Shown here: positions 26,507 through 35,469 of the stretch, piece after piece
Position numbering within the stretch: the first letter of the stretch is position 1
Layout of the letters: the number at the start of each line of letters is the position of its first letter
From: Acidobacteriota bacterium
GTDB lineage: Bacteria; Acidobacteriota; Terriglobia; Terriglobales; Acidobacteriaceae
DNA: 64,000 nt
Reading direction: 5' to 3'
Assembly: GCA_018268855.1 (NCBI GenBank)
Contig: JAFDVR010000017.1
Coordinates: forward strand, 124,001 to 188,000
Position numbers and translations under genes: made by a program
The notes under the pieces: generated by a model
Seen by the model: the letters and a program-made list of their open reading frames with translations, nothing else
The model's database searches: none
Told to the model about the DNA's origin: nothing

Positions 26507-27310
26507 ATGGAGAAAAGTGCAGCGGAGAGTTTTGCACGGGCAGTGGAACTGATGACCCACCTGCGTGGTCCTCAAGGCTGCCCATGGGACCGCGAACAGA
26601 CCTTCGATTCCATCAAGCCGTACACGCTGGAAGAGACATACGAAGTCTTCGATGCCATCGAACGGCGCGCCTGGAGTGATCTTCGTGGAGAACTCGGTGA
26701 CCTTCTGCTCCAGGTGCTCTTCTATGCGCAAATGGCACAGGATGAAGGCCACTTCAGTATTGGCGAAGTCATTGAGGAGTTGAATGCAAAACTTGTTCGC
26801 CGCCACCCGCATGTCTTTGGAGAAGAAGCATCTGACACCGCAGGCGAAGTCATCCGCACCTGGGACAAGGTAAAGCAACAAGAAAAAGCCGCATCCGGCA
26901 CGGCAACGGGAGGTCTGCTGGACGACATTCCCCGTACCATGCCGGCTCTCATGGAAGCTGTAAAGATCGGCTCTCGCGCCTCTAAAATTGGCTTTGACTG
27001 GTCCCGCGCGGAAGAACTCTTCGACAAACTAGCAGAAGAAGAACACGAACTGCGTGCCGAGATAGAAGCTCCATCGCCTCAGCAGGAGCTGATTGCAGAG
27101 GAGTTCGGCGATCTGCTGTTTGTTGCGGTTAATCTTGCACGTCACCTCGAGGTATCGCCGGAAGACGCCCTTCGCGCAGCCAACGCAAAGTTTCGCAGGC
27201 GCTTTGCCGCTATGGAACGCTTTGCAGGCAGCACTGAAGCACTCAGGCAGATGCCCGTTGAGAAAATGGAAGAACTTTGGACACAGGCCAAGCAGGAAGA
27301 GAGAGCATGA
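26507..27310 (+). CDS. mazG: nucleoside triphosphate pyrophosphohydrolase MazG
   Basis: All-alpha NTP pyrophosphohydrolase, 267 aa, with two MazG modules. The first (about residues 15-110) has the metal-binding E-E-x-x-E segment LEETYEVFDAIE and the CPWDREQTF motif; the second spans about residues 150-245 (EEEHELRAEI and EEFGDLLFVAVN). It hydrolyses damaged or excess NTPs. It is divergent from DUF3311 and its stop overlaps the start of the GNAT gene (ATGA). Confidence 0.94.
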   Translation: MEKSAAESFARAVELMTHLRGPQGCPWDREQTFDSIKPYTLEETYEVFDAIERRAWSDLRGELGDLLLQVLFYAQMAQDEGHFSIGEVIEELNAKLVRRHPHVFGEEASDTAGEVIRTWDKVKQQEKAASGTATGGLLDDIPRTMPALMEAVKIGSRASKIGFDWSRAEELFDKLAEEEHELRAEIEAPSPQQELIAEEFGDLLFVAVNLARHLEVSPEDALRAANAKFRRRFAAMERFAGSTEALRQMPVEKMEELWTQAKQEERA

Positions 27311-28065
27311 GCGAACGAACGATTGAGATTCGACCATTGCATGAGCTGGAGCAGTTCGACCGCTGTGTTGAGCTGCAACTCGCCATCTGGAACTATTCGG
27401 AAGGCGACCTGATTCCGCGGCGGGTTTTCCTGGTTGCGGATCGCATTGGTGGCCAGGTGCTGGGTGCCTTTGATGGCGATACCATCGTCGGCTTCACCAT
27501 GGGGCTGCCAGGTTATCGCAATGGCCACCCTTATCTGCATTCACACATGATGGGAGTGCTCGACGGCTATCGCAATTACGGTGTAGGACGCAGCCTGAAG
27601 CTGGCACAGCGTGAAGAAGCCCTCGCACGAGGGTTCGATCTCATCGAGTGGACCTACGATCCGCTCGAAATTAAGAACTCATACCTTAATATCACCCGCC
27701 TCGGAGCCATCAGCCGTCGCTACAAACGTGACTTCTACGGTCCTTCCACCTCGCCCTTGCAAGGCGGACTCCCAACTGATCGTCTTTACGCTGAATGGTG
27801 GCTTAATTCGAAATGTGTGCGAGCCGCCCTCGCTGGAAATCCTATCAGGCAGGACGCACAGGGGACTGTCGACGTTCCTGCCGAAATCTATGCATGGAAG
27901 GCTTCTGAAGAGAACCGTGCACGCGCGCAGGAAACACAGCTGCGAAATCGGGATGCGCTAGAGAAGGCATTCGCAGAAGGCCTCAGCGTCGTCGGCTATG
28001 AACGTGACGCAGATGGCAACGGCCATTTCCAGTTAGCTCGCTGGGATGAAGATTACAGGTACTAA
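27307..28065 (+). CDS. GNAT-family acyltransferase, possible N-succinyltransferase
   Basis: A 252-aa GNAT protein. The acyl-CoA binding motif A is visible around YRNYGVGRSLKLAQREEALARG (given by its key residues: G-V-G-R-S near residue 96), with a beta-bulge before it (HSHMMGVLDGYR). It overlaps mazG by 4 nt and lies 11 nt before an N-acylamino acid racemase/MenC-like gene. In Geobacillus and relatives an acyltransferase next to such a racemase N-succinylates D-amino acids so that the racemase can invert them, which is the suggested role. The substrate is inferred from context. Confidence 0.78.
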   Translation: MSERTIEIRPLHELEQFDRCVELQLAIWNYSEGDLIPRRVFLVADRIGGQVLGAFDGDTIVGFTMGLPGYRNGHPYLHSHMMGVLDGYRNYGVGRSLKLAQREEALARGFDLIEWTYDPLEIKNSYLNITRLGAISRRYKRDFYGPSTSPLQGGLPTDRLYAEWWLNSKCVRAALAGNPIRQDAQGTVDVPAEIYAWKASEENRARAQETQLRNRDALEKAFAEGLSVVGYERDADGNGHFQLARWDEDYRY

Positions 28066-28076
28066 CGGAGACTACT

Positions 28077-29198
28077 GTGAAGATTGATGCCATTGTGTTG
28101 CACGAAATTCAGATGCCGCTGATGCATCCATTCCAGACCAGCTTCGGCATTACCACAGGCCGCCGCATTCTACTGGTCGAGTTGCAGGCGGAAGGCACCA
28201 CCGCATGGGGAGAATGCGTTGCCGGTGAGCATCCATACTTTTCCGACGAAATGATTGATACCGCCTGGCATATCACTGCCACCGAGCTTGCACCACGTCT
28301 CATCGGCGTCGATCTCGAAAGCGGCCGCGACGTGCCCGATCTGTTGAAGCAGGTGCGCGGGCATCGCATGGCCAAGGCTGCGCTCGAGAATGCTGTTTGG
28401 GAACTCGAAGCCCTGCTGAAAAATATGCCGTTGGCAAAACTCCTCGGTGGCACGCGTGACAAGATTGCCTGCGGCGTTTCCATTGGTATTCAACCCACGC
28501 CGGAAAAGCAGATGGAGAAGATTGAAACCGAACTATCCGCTGGCTATCAGCGCATCAAGCTGAAGTGCAAACCCGGCTGGGATTCGCATATCTTCGAAAT
28601 GGTCCGCAAACGTTGGCCTAACATCCTTCTGAGCTGCGATGCGAACTCCGCCTACCGCCTCAGCGATGCCGACCACATTGCTACCTGGGACCAGTTCAAG
28701 CTGCTGATGATCGAGCAGCCGCTCTGGTACGACGACTTTTACTTCCACGCGCAGCTTCAGGCGCGCATTCAGACCGCGATCTGTCTCGATGAATCCATCC
28801 GCAACCGCCGCGATGCTCAGGCTGCACTTGAACTTAAGAGCGGACGCATCATCAACATCAAGGTAGGTCGCGTCGGCGGATTTACCGAAGCTATCGCTAT
28901 CCACGACATTGCTGCCTCGCATGCTGTTCCTGTCTGGTGTGGAGGCATGTTAGAAAGCGGCATAGGACGGGCTCAGAATATTGCCCTTTCCACGTTGCCC
29001 AACTTTTCTCTTCCCGGTGACGTCTCCGCTTCCAAGCGCTATTGGGCAGAAGACATTATCGAACCGCAAGTGACCGTCAGCCCTGAAGGCGAGATTACCG
29101 TCCCCTTAGGGCCAGGCAGCGGTTTTAAGGTCCTGCGTGATCGCATTGAAAAATTGACTGTTCGAAAGGAACGCATCTCCACAACTTTTCAAGGATAG
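28077..29198 (+). CDS. enolase-superfamily N-acylamino acid racemase / o-succinylbenzoate synthase
   Basis: Enolase-superfamily enzyme of 373 aa with Lys161 and Lys163 (KLK), metal ligands Asp188, Glu213, Asp238 and Lys262, positions matching NSAAR/OSBS (163, 189, 214, 239, 263). The superfamily includes o-succinylbenzoate synthases (MenC) and N-succinylamino acid racemases, often with both activities. The coupled GNAT gene and the absence of men genes favour the racemase role. The GTG at 28077 is preceded by GGAG 6 nt upstream. It overlaps the convergent secreted protein by 10 nt. Confidence 0.88.
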   Translation: MKIDAIVLHEIQMPLMHPFQTSFGITTGRRILLVELQAEGTTAWGECVAGEHPYFSDEMIDTAWHITATELAPRLIGVDLESGRDVPDLLKQVRGHRMAKAALENAVWELEALLKNMPLAKLLGGTRDKIACGVSIGIQPTPEKQMEKIETELSAGYQRIKLKCKPGWDSHIFEMVRKRWPNILLSCDANSAYRLSDADHIATWDQFKLLMIEQPLWYDDFYFHAQLQARIQTAICLDESIRNRRDAQAALELKSGRIINIKVGRVGGFTEAIAIHDIAASHAVPVWCGGMLESGIGRAQNIALSTLPNFSLPGDVSASKRYWAEDIIEPQVTVSPEGEITVPLGPGSGFKVLRDRIEKLTVRKERISTTFQG

Positions 29199-30055
29199 TG
29201 TGGATTGGGCATTTCGATCAGCATCTTGGCGGCAGCCGCAAGGGACAACCCATCGGAAAGCCGTTGCACGTCAGTGGCTTCTTGAGATGTGTGATAATTT
29301 ACGGTTTTAAATAGAAATTCGCGCAATTTTGCATCGACTTTCAGCTTGGAATACATCAATTTTCCAGGTGAAAATTCGCGCTGTTCCGCTGTAAGTGTTG
29401 CTCCTGCATACACTTTCACAGCTATCCCAAATAGAATATTGAAATCTTTCTCACTTCGTGCCTCTACTCGCCGGATCAAGTGTGTCTTCGCATCGATCCA
29501 CAAAGTCCCTGCGACCCCTTGCAGTCCTTCTTGGGCCATGGATTCGGGATGAAAGGCAGGGTTAGGCTTGAAATCGATTGCGATCTGGGGTTTGGAGAAG
29601 GATGATATTTGCGGCTGACCAGGACGCAATGTATATATCATTGCAGTTCGCATCGCGTTCACGATTTCTAGCGTATCTTTGCGCGAATCTGCTGCAGCCT
29701 TTGTTCTCTTCTTTTGTTCAGATTCAGACTGAATTATTTTTCGAAGATGCTGAATTTCGTATGCAGTTTCTTCTGCATTCAATGGTCTCCCTTGGCGGGA
29801 AATGGTGCGAGCCACATTACCAAAGGGGGTGGCAATCTCCATCCTTACCACGTCGCCACGTTTGTCGCTTTTATGCAATATGTATTCGTATGCGAGATTT
29901 TCTTGTGCAGTGGCGTCAATCTGCTTCTGCACAATATCGTTGACGAGCGATGCTGGCACAGGCTGCTGTGCTTGCAACAGGTTTGCAGATACGCACAATA
30001 AAACGGACAACGCGATGATGGATATAGAGCGTGAGAAAAAAAGAGTAAGGAGCAT
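29189..30055 (-). CDS. secreted protein of unknown function (outer-membrane-lipoprotein-sorting-like fold)
   Basis: Signal peptide about residues 1-29, then a 259-residue extracytoplasmic domain of alternating strands with a central hinge (TLEIVNAMRTAMIYTLRPGQ). The repeated segments VEARSEKDFNILFG and LWIDAKTHLIRRVEAR recall LolA/LolB-like or RseB-type folds that handle lipids, but this is a weak resemblance. It begins 120 nt from the divergent methyltransferase gene. Confidence 0.72.
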   Translation of the reverse strand: MLLTLFFSRSISIIALSVLLCVSANLLQAQQPVPASLVNDIVQKQIDATAQENLAYEYILHKSDKRGDVVRMEIATPFGNVARTISRQGRPLNAEETAYEIQHLRKIIQSESEQKKRTKAAADSRKDTLEIVNAMRTAMIYTLRPGQPQISSFSKPQIAIDFKPNPAFHPESMAQEGLQGVAGTLWIDAKTHLIRRVEARSEKDFNILFGIAVKVYAGATLTAEQREFSPGKLMYSKLKVDAKLREFLFKTVNYHTSQEATDVQRLSDGLSLAAAAKMLIEMPNPHYP

Positions 30056-30175
30056 GGGCCGTGTCTATCTTAGACGCATCGTAAGACACCTTCGTAACGT
30101 AAATGTAACGATTGATGACTCGCCTTGGAAGGCTTACACTCACTCCAACTCATACGCATAAGCATTAGGAGAGAC

Positions 30176-30802
30176 ATGAAGTTTTTTGGCAAAGGTGAGG
30201 ACCAGAAAGAAAAGAACTCAGACACAGGACGCATGACGCGTCACTCCAGTGGATGGGAGCATGCGCTGAAGTTCCTAAAGTCTGGCGAGAACCTGCGCAT
30301 TCTCGATTTTGGCCACACCTCACCAGCGAATATCAATTTTGTAACCGGTCTAGGTCATAGCATCTACATGGCTGATCTTGTAGAACCTTCTCGCGATAGC
30401 CGCTGGAAAGAGCAAATAGATCTATTCACCGAAGATGCATTTGATGTGAAAGCGTTTCTGGAAGAGAACCTTCGCATCGCAGATCGTCATTTCGATTTGG
30501 TCCTGTTATGGGACACTATTGACTATTTGCCCCAACCCCTGGCCAATGCACTGCTCGCGCGATTGCATGACATCATGACGCCTGACGCAAAGTTACTCGC
30601 GTTGTTCCATATCAAACATGAGACAGGAGCATATCGCTACCATATGCGGCAGGACGCGCAGGTGGATATGCAATTAATCGGAGAATACTCTTTGAACTCC
30701 ACTTATACGGCGCGACAAATTGAAGAGCTATTCTCACATTTCTCCGGAACGAGGTTCTTTCTCGCAAAGGACAACCTTCGAGAAGTTCTCGTTACTCGCT
30801 AA
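30176..30802 (+). CDS. class I SAM-dependent methyltransferase-like protein
   Basis: A Rossmann-fold protein of 208 aa. Motif I is RILDFGHTSPANINF (about residues 42-56), degenerate because glycine-rich spacing is DFGHTSPAN instead of DxGxGxG; the acidic post-I residue is in MADLVEP, and motif IV is FDLVLLWDTIDYL. Binding of SAM is therefore plausible but not certain. A GGAGAG Shine-Dalgarno sequence precedes the ATG at 30176; a longer frame to 30125 lacks one. A bidirectional hairpin follows. Confidence 0.75.
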   Translation: MKFFGKGEDQKEKNSDTGRMTRHSSGWEHALKFLKSGENLRILDFGHTSPANINFVTGLGHSIYMADLVEPSRDSRWKEQIDLFTEDAFDVKAFLEENLRIADRHFDLVLLWDTIDYLPQPLANALLARLHDIMTPDAKLLALFHIKHETGAYRYHMRQDAQVDMQLIGEYSLNSTYTARQIEELFSHFSGTRFFLAKDNLREVLVTR

Positions 30803-30810
30803 ATGAGAAA

Positions 30811-30837
30811 GAGCATGGCCATCATTTGACCATGCTC
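30811..30837. terminator. bidirectional hairpin terminator
   Basis: GAGCATGG pairs perfectly with CCATGCTC around an 11-nt loop; pyrimidine-rich runs follow on both strands (CTTCT on plus, TTTCT on minus). It lies between the convergent methyltransferase and AT-hook genes. Confidence 0.75.
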
Positions 30838-30850
30838 CTTCTAAAACGAG

Positions 30851-31108
30851 TTACTTCTGTTGCTTGCGCTGTTCTGCCCAGCGCTTCTTCTGCGCTTCGG
30901 CAATCCGCTTACGCGCTTCCGGGCTCAGCACACGGCGAACGGGTTTTTTACCAGCTTTCTTTGATACTGGGGCGGAAGCACTAGAAGTCGAAACCTTTGG
31001 ACGGCCAGGGCCGCGTCGCGAAGGAGCATCGTCAGCTAAGAGAGAGCGAGCTTGCTGCAATTTTTCAATTTGAGCATCAATTTCTGCAAGAATCCGGCTA
31101 ACTTCCAT
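30851..31108 (-). CDS. small basic AT-hook protein with NUMOD3-like C-terminus
   Basis: An 85-residue protein. Residues 1-25 form a short amphipathic helix or coiled coil (ILAEIDAQIEKLQQARSLL). RRGPGRPK (about residues 31-38) is a perfect AT-hook core, which grips the minor groove of AT-rich DNA. The C-terminus LSPEARKRIAEAQKKRWAEQ resembles the NUMOD3 helix of nuclease-associated proteins. AGGAAGGA lies 10 nt upstream of the ATG. It is probably a nucleoid or regulatory DNA-binding protein; its job is unknown. Confidence 0.72.
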   Translation of the reverse strand: MEVSRILAEIDAQIEKLQQARSLLADDAPSRRGPGRPKVSTSSASAPVSKKAGKKPVRRVLSPEARKRIAEAQKKRWAEQRKQQK

Positions 31109-31206
31109 GAATTAACTATCCTTCCTGATCTACTGTTACGCAGTCAGTGTACGCGAAAAAGTAGAAAGTTATCAGTAGATAGCGAATATAGAGTGAAGAG
31201 TAACGG

Positions 31207-33579
31207 TTACTCTTTCGGAGATTCCTGCGGCTTGGGAGCGCGAATGGAATAACCCGGGCCAAGATCTTCAATGCGATCAAAGCGCTCGGTAGATCCCAGA
31301 CCCTTCTGAATATTGATCTGTTCAATTGTGTCCTGCAATCGCTGTAGCGTACCGTCACGATCGCTAGCGTATTCAGTAGCCATCCGGGTAAGAGCGTAGG
31401 TCACAATGTCGGAATGGTGAAGATGTCCCATCTCCGGAGCCCGCCGTAGATTCAGCCATAATCGATGAACAAGCTGTACATCGCTTGCTGGGATCGTAGG
31501 CGCATGCGGCCCAATATGGAAGCTCGTAGCATCACCGGTTGGCGGGACTACATAAAAAGTAAACTGGCGTTTCGGCTCCGGCAGAGCTTCCCACGCCTGA
31601 CCTACATGGTAGGCCTGTTCCTGCGCAGTTAGTTTTGTAGATAATCCCGAAACTACCGCCGCAACATCCAACTGATTTGCCGTGCGCACAATGGCTGAAA
31701 AAATATCGCCTGCTGGAACAACCAGCAGCGAAATATGTTTGCCAAAGCTCTCCGCAACAGAAACGGCTTTGGTAAACAGCATCTGCTCGTGTTCACTAAA
31801 TAGCTGCTCGGAAGCGTCCACATACTCGGGACCGCCAGCGCCCATCATGCGTGCCGCGAGTACGACGAGGTCCTGGTCGTCCGTGTCCGTACGCGCCAAA
31901 GCCCATTTGAGTGCATGTGGAGCACCTGCGTCGCGCATCGTAACCAACACGCCATTCGGTCTGATGTCCAAGTCCGACCGGCCAACTTCTTCACTATGTT
32001 CGAGCTGAAAATGTTCCTTCATCTGGCGTTCCGTGGCCAGGTGCTTCCGTTTGTTAATGCGTTCCGACAAGCTGAAGATGATGAAGAAACCAATGGCAAA
32101 GGCGATACCGCTCTTAGTCGCAATGGACTTAGTGAACAAGTTCACGATGGCAACAGAAGCTAGTACGAGAAAAACACAGAAGAGTCCGACTGGAAGCTCT
32201 GTCTTGCCGATCTTGATATTGCCTGGCACCTTCGATCCGCGTTCACCCTGAAACTTCCAGCGCAGTAGCAGCATTGCCAAAGCATTGAAGGTAAAGCTCC
32301 AGATCACGCCGAAGGCATACGCTTCACCAATCAGAATCACATCGCCGCGCGTCGCAATAATGACAAACAGTTGCAACAACGCAACCATATTGACGATGCG
32401 ATAACTGGTACCGTACTTACGTTGCGGCTTGCGAAACCAATCCGTAAGTACGCCGTCTTCCGCGACGCGCATCAGCACGCCCGTCGAGCCGACGATGGCC
32501 GTATTGACCGCGCCCCCCAGAATCAGGAAGCCAACCAGCACAACAAAGACACGGAACACGATCTTTAGTGCCATAGGCCCGACCATGTACATGGCCATGC
32601 CTGAAATCATGTTGTCGCGATAACTATGCCGTACCGCATCCGGAATCAGCATCACGGCCAGTAAGGAACAAAGCCCCGTGAAGATTACGCTGTAAACCGC
32701 AATCACCAGTGCCGCGCGCTTCAGGTTTTTCAGCTTCGGATGTTCAATCTCGCGATTGACCTGAGCCAGCGACTCTTCACCGCTCATCGCCAGCACGGAG
32801 TGGCCAAACGCCATCAGCACGCCAAACAAACCAAGTGTCTGCGCAAATTTGGTGCCCTTCAGAAAACCCAGAGCATCGTCGCTGAAGGTAAAGTTCGAGG
32901 GTGTCGGAAGCGGTGGCAACTGCGCGCCAACATGGAAAGCAGAGAAGGTGCCCCAACAAACAAGAATCACCACCATCACAGTGGTGATCTTCATAATGTT
33001 CAGGGCTCGCTCGCTCGATTCTTCAATCCCCTTGATGTTTTGCCACCAGAAGTACAGCGTGATCAGAATCGCAATGACGGCCGAAGCATGGTTCGTATCA
33101 AACTGGTACGCAACGCCGTTTGCACCGGTGACATAGCGTTGCATCGGAGCGTAATGCGCTGCGGTCGTCAGTAACTCATTCAGCAATCCAATGATGTATT
33201 GTCCAGCCGACACGCCCGAAATCGGGCCCGTCAGAATGTAGTCAAACATCAGCGCCGATACGCTGACCTTCGCAAAACGGCTGCCGAGCGCTTCTTTTAC
33301 GATGCGATACACGCCGCCGCGCGTAAACATGGAGCAACTCTCCACATAAACCGCGCGCACCGAATAAGAAAAGAGAACGACCCCGATAATCAGCCAGGGA
33401 GCAGACTTGCCAACCGCCTCTTCCGAAATACCAACTGCATAAAAAGCGGAAGATCCAAGATCATTAAGTACGATAGCTGCTGCACGCCAGAACGAGATGA
33501 ACGTGAGCATGACCGACGAAGCAACGACGAGCCTTACACGGTCTGTTTGCGGGGGTGCGGGAATTCGCTTCGACGCCAT
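31207..33579 (-). CDS. APC-superfamily permease with C-terminal USP-like domain
   Basis: A 790-aa protein with about 12 transmembrane helices in residues 15-500, typical of amino acid-polyamine-organocation transporters (GPISGVSAGQYIIGLL and the helix pattern near FGHSVLAMSGEESLAQ). The consensus glycine-rich first helix is replaced by a longer loop. After residue 500 a cytoplasmic region of about 290 aa includes a USP-like Rossmann part (about residues 545-700, ALKWALARTDTDDQDLVVLAA and RTANQLDVAAVVSG). The fused domain may bind nucleotides and modulate transport. The substrate cannot be told. Confidence 0.85.
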   Translation of the reverse strand: MASKRIPAPPQTDRVRLVVASSVMLTFISFWRAAAIVLNDLGSSAFYAVGISEEAVGKSAPWLIIGVVLFSYSVRAVYVESCSMFTRGGVYRIVKEALGSRFAKVSVSALMFDYILTGPISGVSAGQYIIGLLNELLTTAAHYAPMQRYVTGANGVAYQFDTNHASAVIAILITLYFWWQNIKGIEESSERALNIMKITTVMVVILVCWGTFSAFHVGAQLPPLPTPSNFTFSDDALGFLKGTKFAQTLGLFGVLMAFGHSVLAMSGEESLAQVNREIEHPKLKNLKRAALVIAVYSVIFTGLCSLLAVMLIPDAVRHSYRDNMISGMAMYMVGPMALKIVFRVFVVLVGFLILGGAVNTAIVGSTGVLMRVAEDGVLTDWFRKPQRKYGTSYRIVNMVALLQLFVIIATRGDVILIGEAYAFGVIWSFTFNALAMLLLRWKFQGERGSKVPGNIKIGKTELPVGLFCVFLVLASVAIVNLFTKSIATKSGIAFAIGFFIIFSLSERINKRKHLATERQMKEHFQLEHSEEVGRSDLDIRPNGVLVTMRDAGAPHALKWALARTDTDDQDLVVLAARMMGAGGPEYVDASEQLFSEHEQMLFTKAVSVAESFGKHISLLVVPAGDIFSAIVRTANQLDVAAVVSGLSTKLTAQEQAYHVGQAWEALPEPKRQFTFYVVPPTGDATSFHIGPHAPTIPASDVQLVHRLWLNLRRAPEMGHLHHSDIVTYALTRMATEYASDRDGTLQRLQDTIEQINIQKGLGSTERFDRIEDLGPGYSIRAPKPQESPKE

Positions 33580-33661
33580 CTTCTCTCTGGTCCGCTATGC
33601 TTAAAAGCTGCACAAGGAAACGGACGCCCAGCGATGAGTCTATGCCGGGTTGGTGGCACCG

Positions 33662-33844
33662 TCAAGATTGCGGCGCAGCCTGGTTCAGGCCATCCTGCGA
33701 AGTCTCGGCAGGGTCATCCTCCGACCGGAAATCACGGACGTCCCGAAACAAAGTGACAAGCACCACAACGGCAGAACCGGCCATGCCAAAAAGGAAGGCC
33801 GGAACGAGGACAGCGGAAAGCGCGTGCAGGAATGCGTTGAGCAC
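33662..33844 (-). CDS. putative small membrane protein
   Basis: A 60-residue frame starting with GTG, with one hydrophobic helix (LSAVLVPAFLFGMAGSAVVVLVTLF, given by its core) and an acidic C-terminus (RSEDDPAET). It lies upstream of the APC permease on the same strand. No Shine-Dalgarno sequence is visible, so this is a probable rather than certain gene. Confidence 0.45.
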   Translation of the reverse strand: MLNAFLHALSAVLVPAFLFGMAGSAVVVLVTLFRDVRDFRSEDDPAETSQDGLNQAAPQS

Positions 33845-33921
33845 ACAACTATTCTACCGCTTCTACAAATGAGAGTTCACCAGCCTGCTAATACGTCGGA
33901 AATGTTAGACTCGCGCCGTAG

Positions 33922-35469
33922 ATGAAGCAGATTCCCATCAAACTCTGGTTGCTTATCTTCGCATCCGCGATCTTGCAGGTGATCATCTTTCCAGTCGCTG
34001 GCCCACTGCCAACCTGGCGGGCATCTATCGCTATATATGCGCTTGTCCCAATGCTCATCGCGTTACAGGATGTACGTCTATCCCTGCGCAACGTTGCAAT
34101 CCTCAGCTACCTCTGTGGTGTGCTCTGGTATCTGGGTACGTGTTATTGGGTTTACAGCACCATGCATATATATGGAGGCCTGTCGGTCCCGATGGGCCTC
34201 TTTGTAATGCTGCTGTTTTGCCTGTATCTCGGCCTATATCATCTGCTCTTCGGATTTTTATTCGCATATCTCTCCAGACATCTTCAGCGCTGGCAAGCAT
34301 TGGTAGCTATGCCGTTTCTTTGGGTAGCAGTAGAGATGGCGCGCACGTATGTCACCGGCTTCCCCTGGAATCTGCTGGGATACTCTGCCGTTACCAACCT
34401 CTGGACTCTATTGATGGCTCCCATTGGAGGCGTCATGATGGTCTCCTTTCTTGTTGCGTGCGGAAACGCGGCGATTGCATTGGCTTATTTGCTGGTAAGG
34501 AAGAGCGAACCTAGTTATACACGCCGCAAATCTATTGCAGGCACAGTATTAGCGCTGCTCACAATTGGCTTCATTGGAGGCAGCCAGTTTCATCCAACTC
34601 CTTATGATCGTCCCGGCGATCAGACCGCCGTCATGCTCCAGCCCAACCTCGATGTCGGCGCAGAAGCCCACGGTCTCCGCCGCGATCCACTACAAGACGC
34701 GATGCAGTTGAGCATGACCGATCAGCCTCGCACCGTTACGTTGTGGCCCGAATCTCCAGCACTGCTCGCAACGGACGATCCTCTCATTCGTGAAAAGTGG
34801 ATGCTCCTCGCGAGCAAAACCAACGCACCGCTGATCGCCGGCTCTATCGGTATGAAGGACACCTTTAAAGGTCGCTATCTGTACAACTCCGCAGCGGTGA
34901 TTGATCCTGATTCCGGCTACGTCGGCCACTACGACAAGATGCATCTCGTGCCGTTCGGCGAATACGTCCCTTTCGAGAGCGTCTTCAGCTTCGCCAGCGG
35001 ACTCACACAGGAAGTAGGCCACTTCCAACCCGGTGAACAGCGTACCATCTTCCATACCGGCGGACACGCCTACGGCATCTTCATCTGCTACGAATCCATC
35101 TTCGGCGACGAGGTACGCGAGTTCGCGCGCAACGGAGCAGAGGTATTAGTCAATCTCTCCGACGACGGCTGGTATGGCGACACCAGCGCGCCCTTCCAGC
35201 ACCTAAATATGGCCCGCATGCGCGCCATCGAAAATCATCGCTGGGTCCTGCGTGACACCAACAACGGCATCACCGGTTCCATCGATCCCAACGGGGTCGT
35301 ACACGACACGATTCCACGTCACACCGCCGGCATCGCCGTCGCACGGTTTGCGTTCGATGACACGTGTACCTTTTACACAGAACACGGCGACTGGTTCGGA
35401 TGGCTCTGCGTCATCGTCACACTTGCCTCCTGCGGCTACGCGCAAATCTGTAAAATGAAGACATGCTGA
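33922..35469 (+). CDS. lnt: apolipoprotein N-acyltransferase
   Basis: Inner-membrane enzyme that adds the third acyl chain to the N-terminal cysteine of lipoproteins, the last step of lipoprotein maturation. Eight or so N-terminal transmembrane helices (residues 5-215) are followed by a nitrilase-like domain with Glu277, Lys339 and Cys389 (E. coli 267, 335, 387). At 515 aa it matches the family. It overlaps the start of prfB by 7 nt. Several lipoproteins in the window would be its substrates. Confidence 0.95.
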   Translation: MKQIPIKLWLLIFASAILQVIIFPVAGPLPTWRASIAIYALVPMLIALQDVRLSLRNVAILSYLCGVLWYLGTCYWVYSTMHIYGGLSVPMGLFVMLLFCLYLGLYHLLFGFLFAYLSRHLQRWQALVAMPFLWVAVEMARTYVTGFPWNLLGYSAVTNLWTLLMAPIGGVMMVSFLVACGNAAIALAYLLVRKSEPSYTRRKSIAGTVLALLTIGFIGGSQFHPTPYDRPGDQTAVMLQPNLDVGAEAHGLRRDPLQDAMQLSMTDQPRTVTLWPESPALLATDDPLIREKWMLLASKTNAPLIAGSIGMKDTFKGRYLYNSAAVIDPDSGYVGHYDKMHLVPFGEYVPFESVFSFASGLTQEVGHFQPGEQRTIFHTGGHAYGIFICYESIFGDEVREFARNGAEVLVNLSDDGWYGDTSAPFQHLNMARMRAIENHRWVLRDTNNGITGSIDPNGVVHDTIPRHTAGIAVARFAFDDTCTFYTEHGDWFGWLCVIVTLASCGYAQICKMKTC

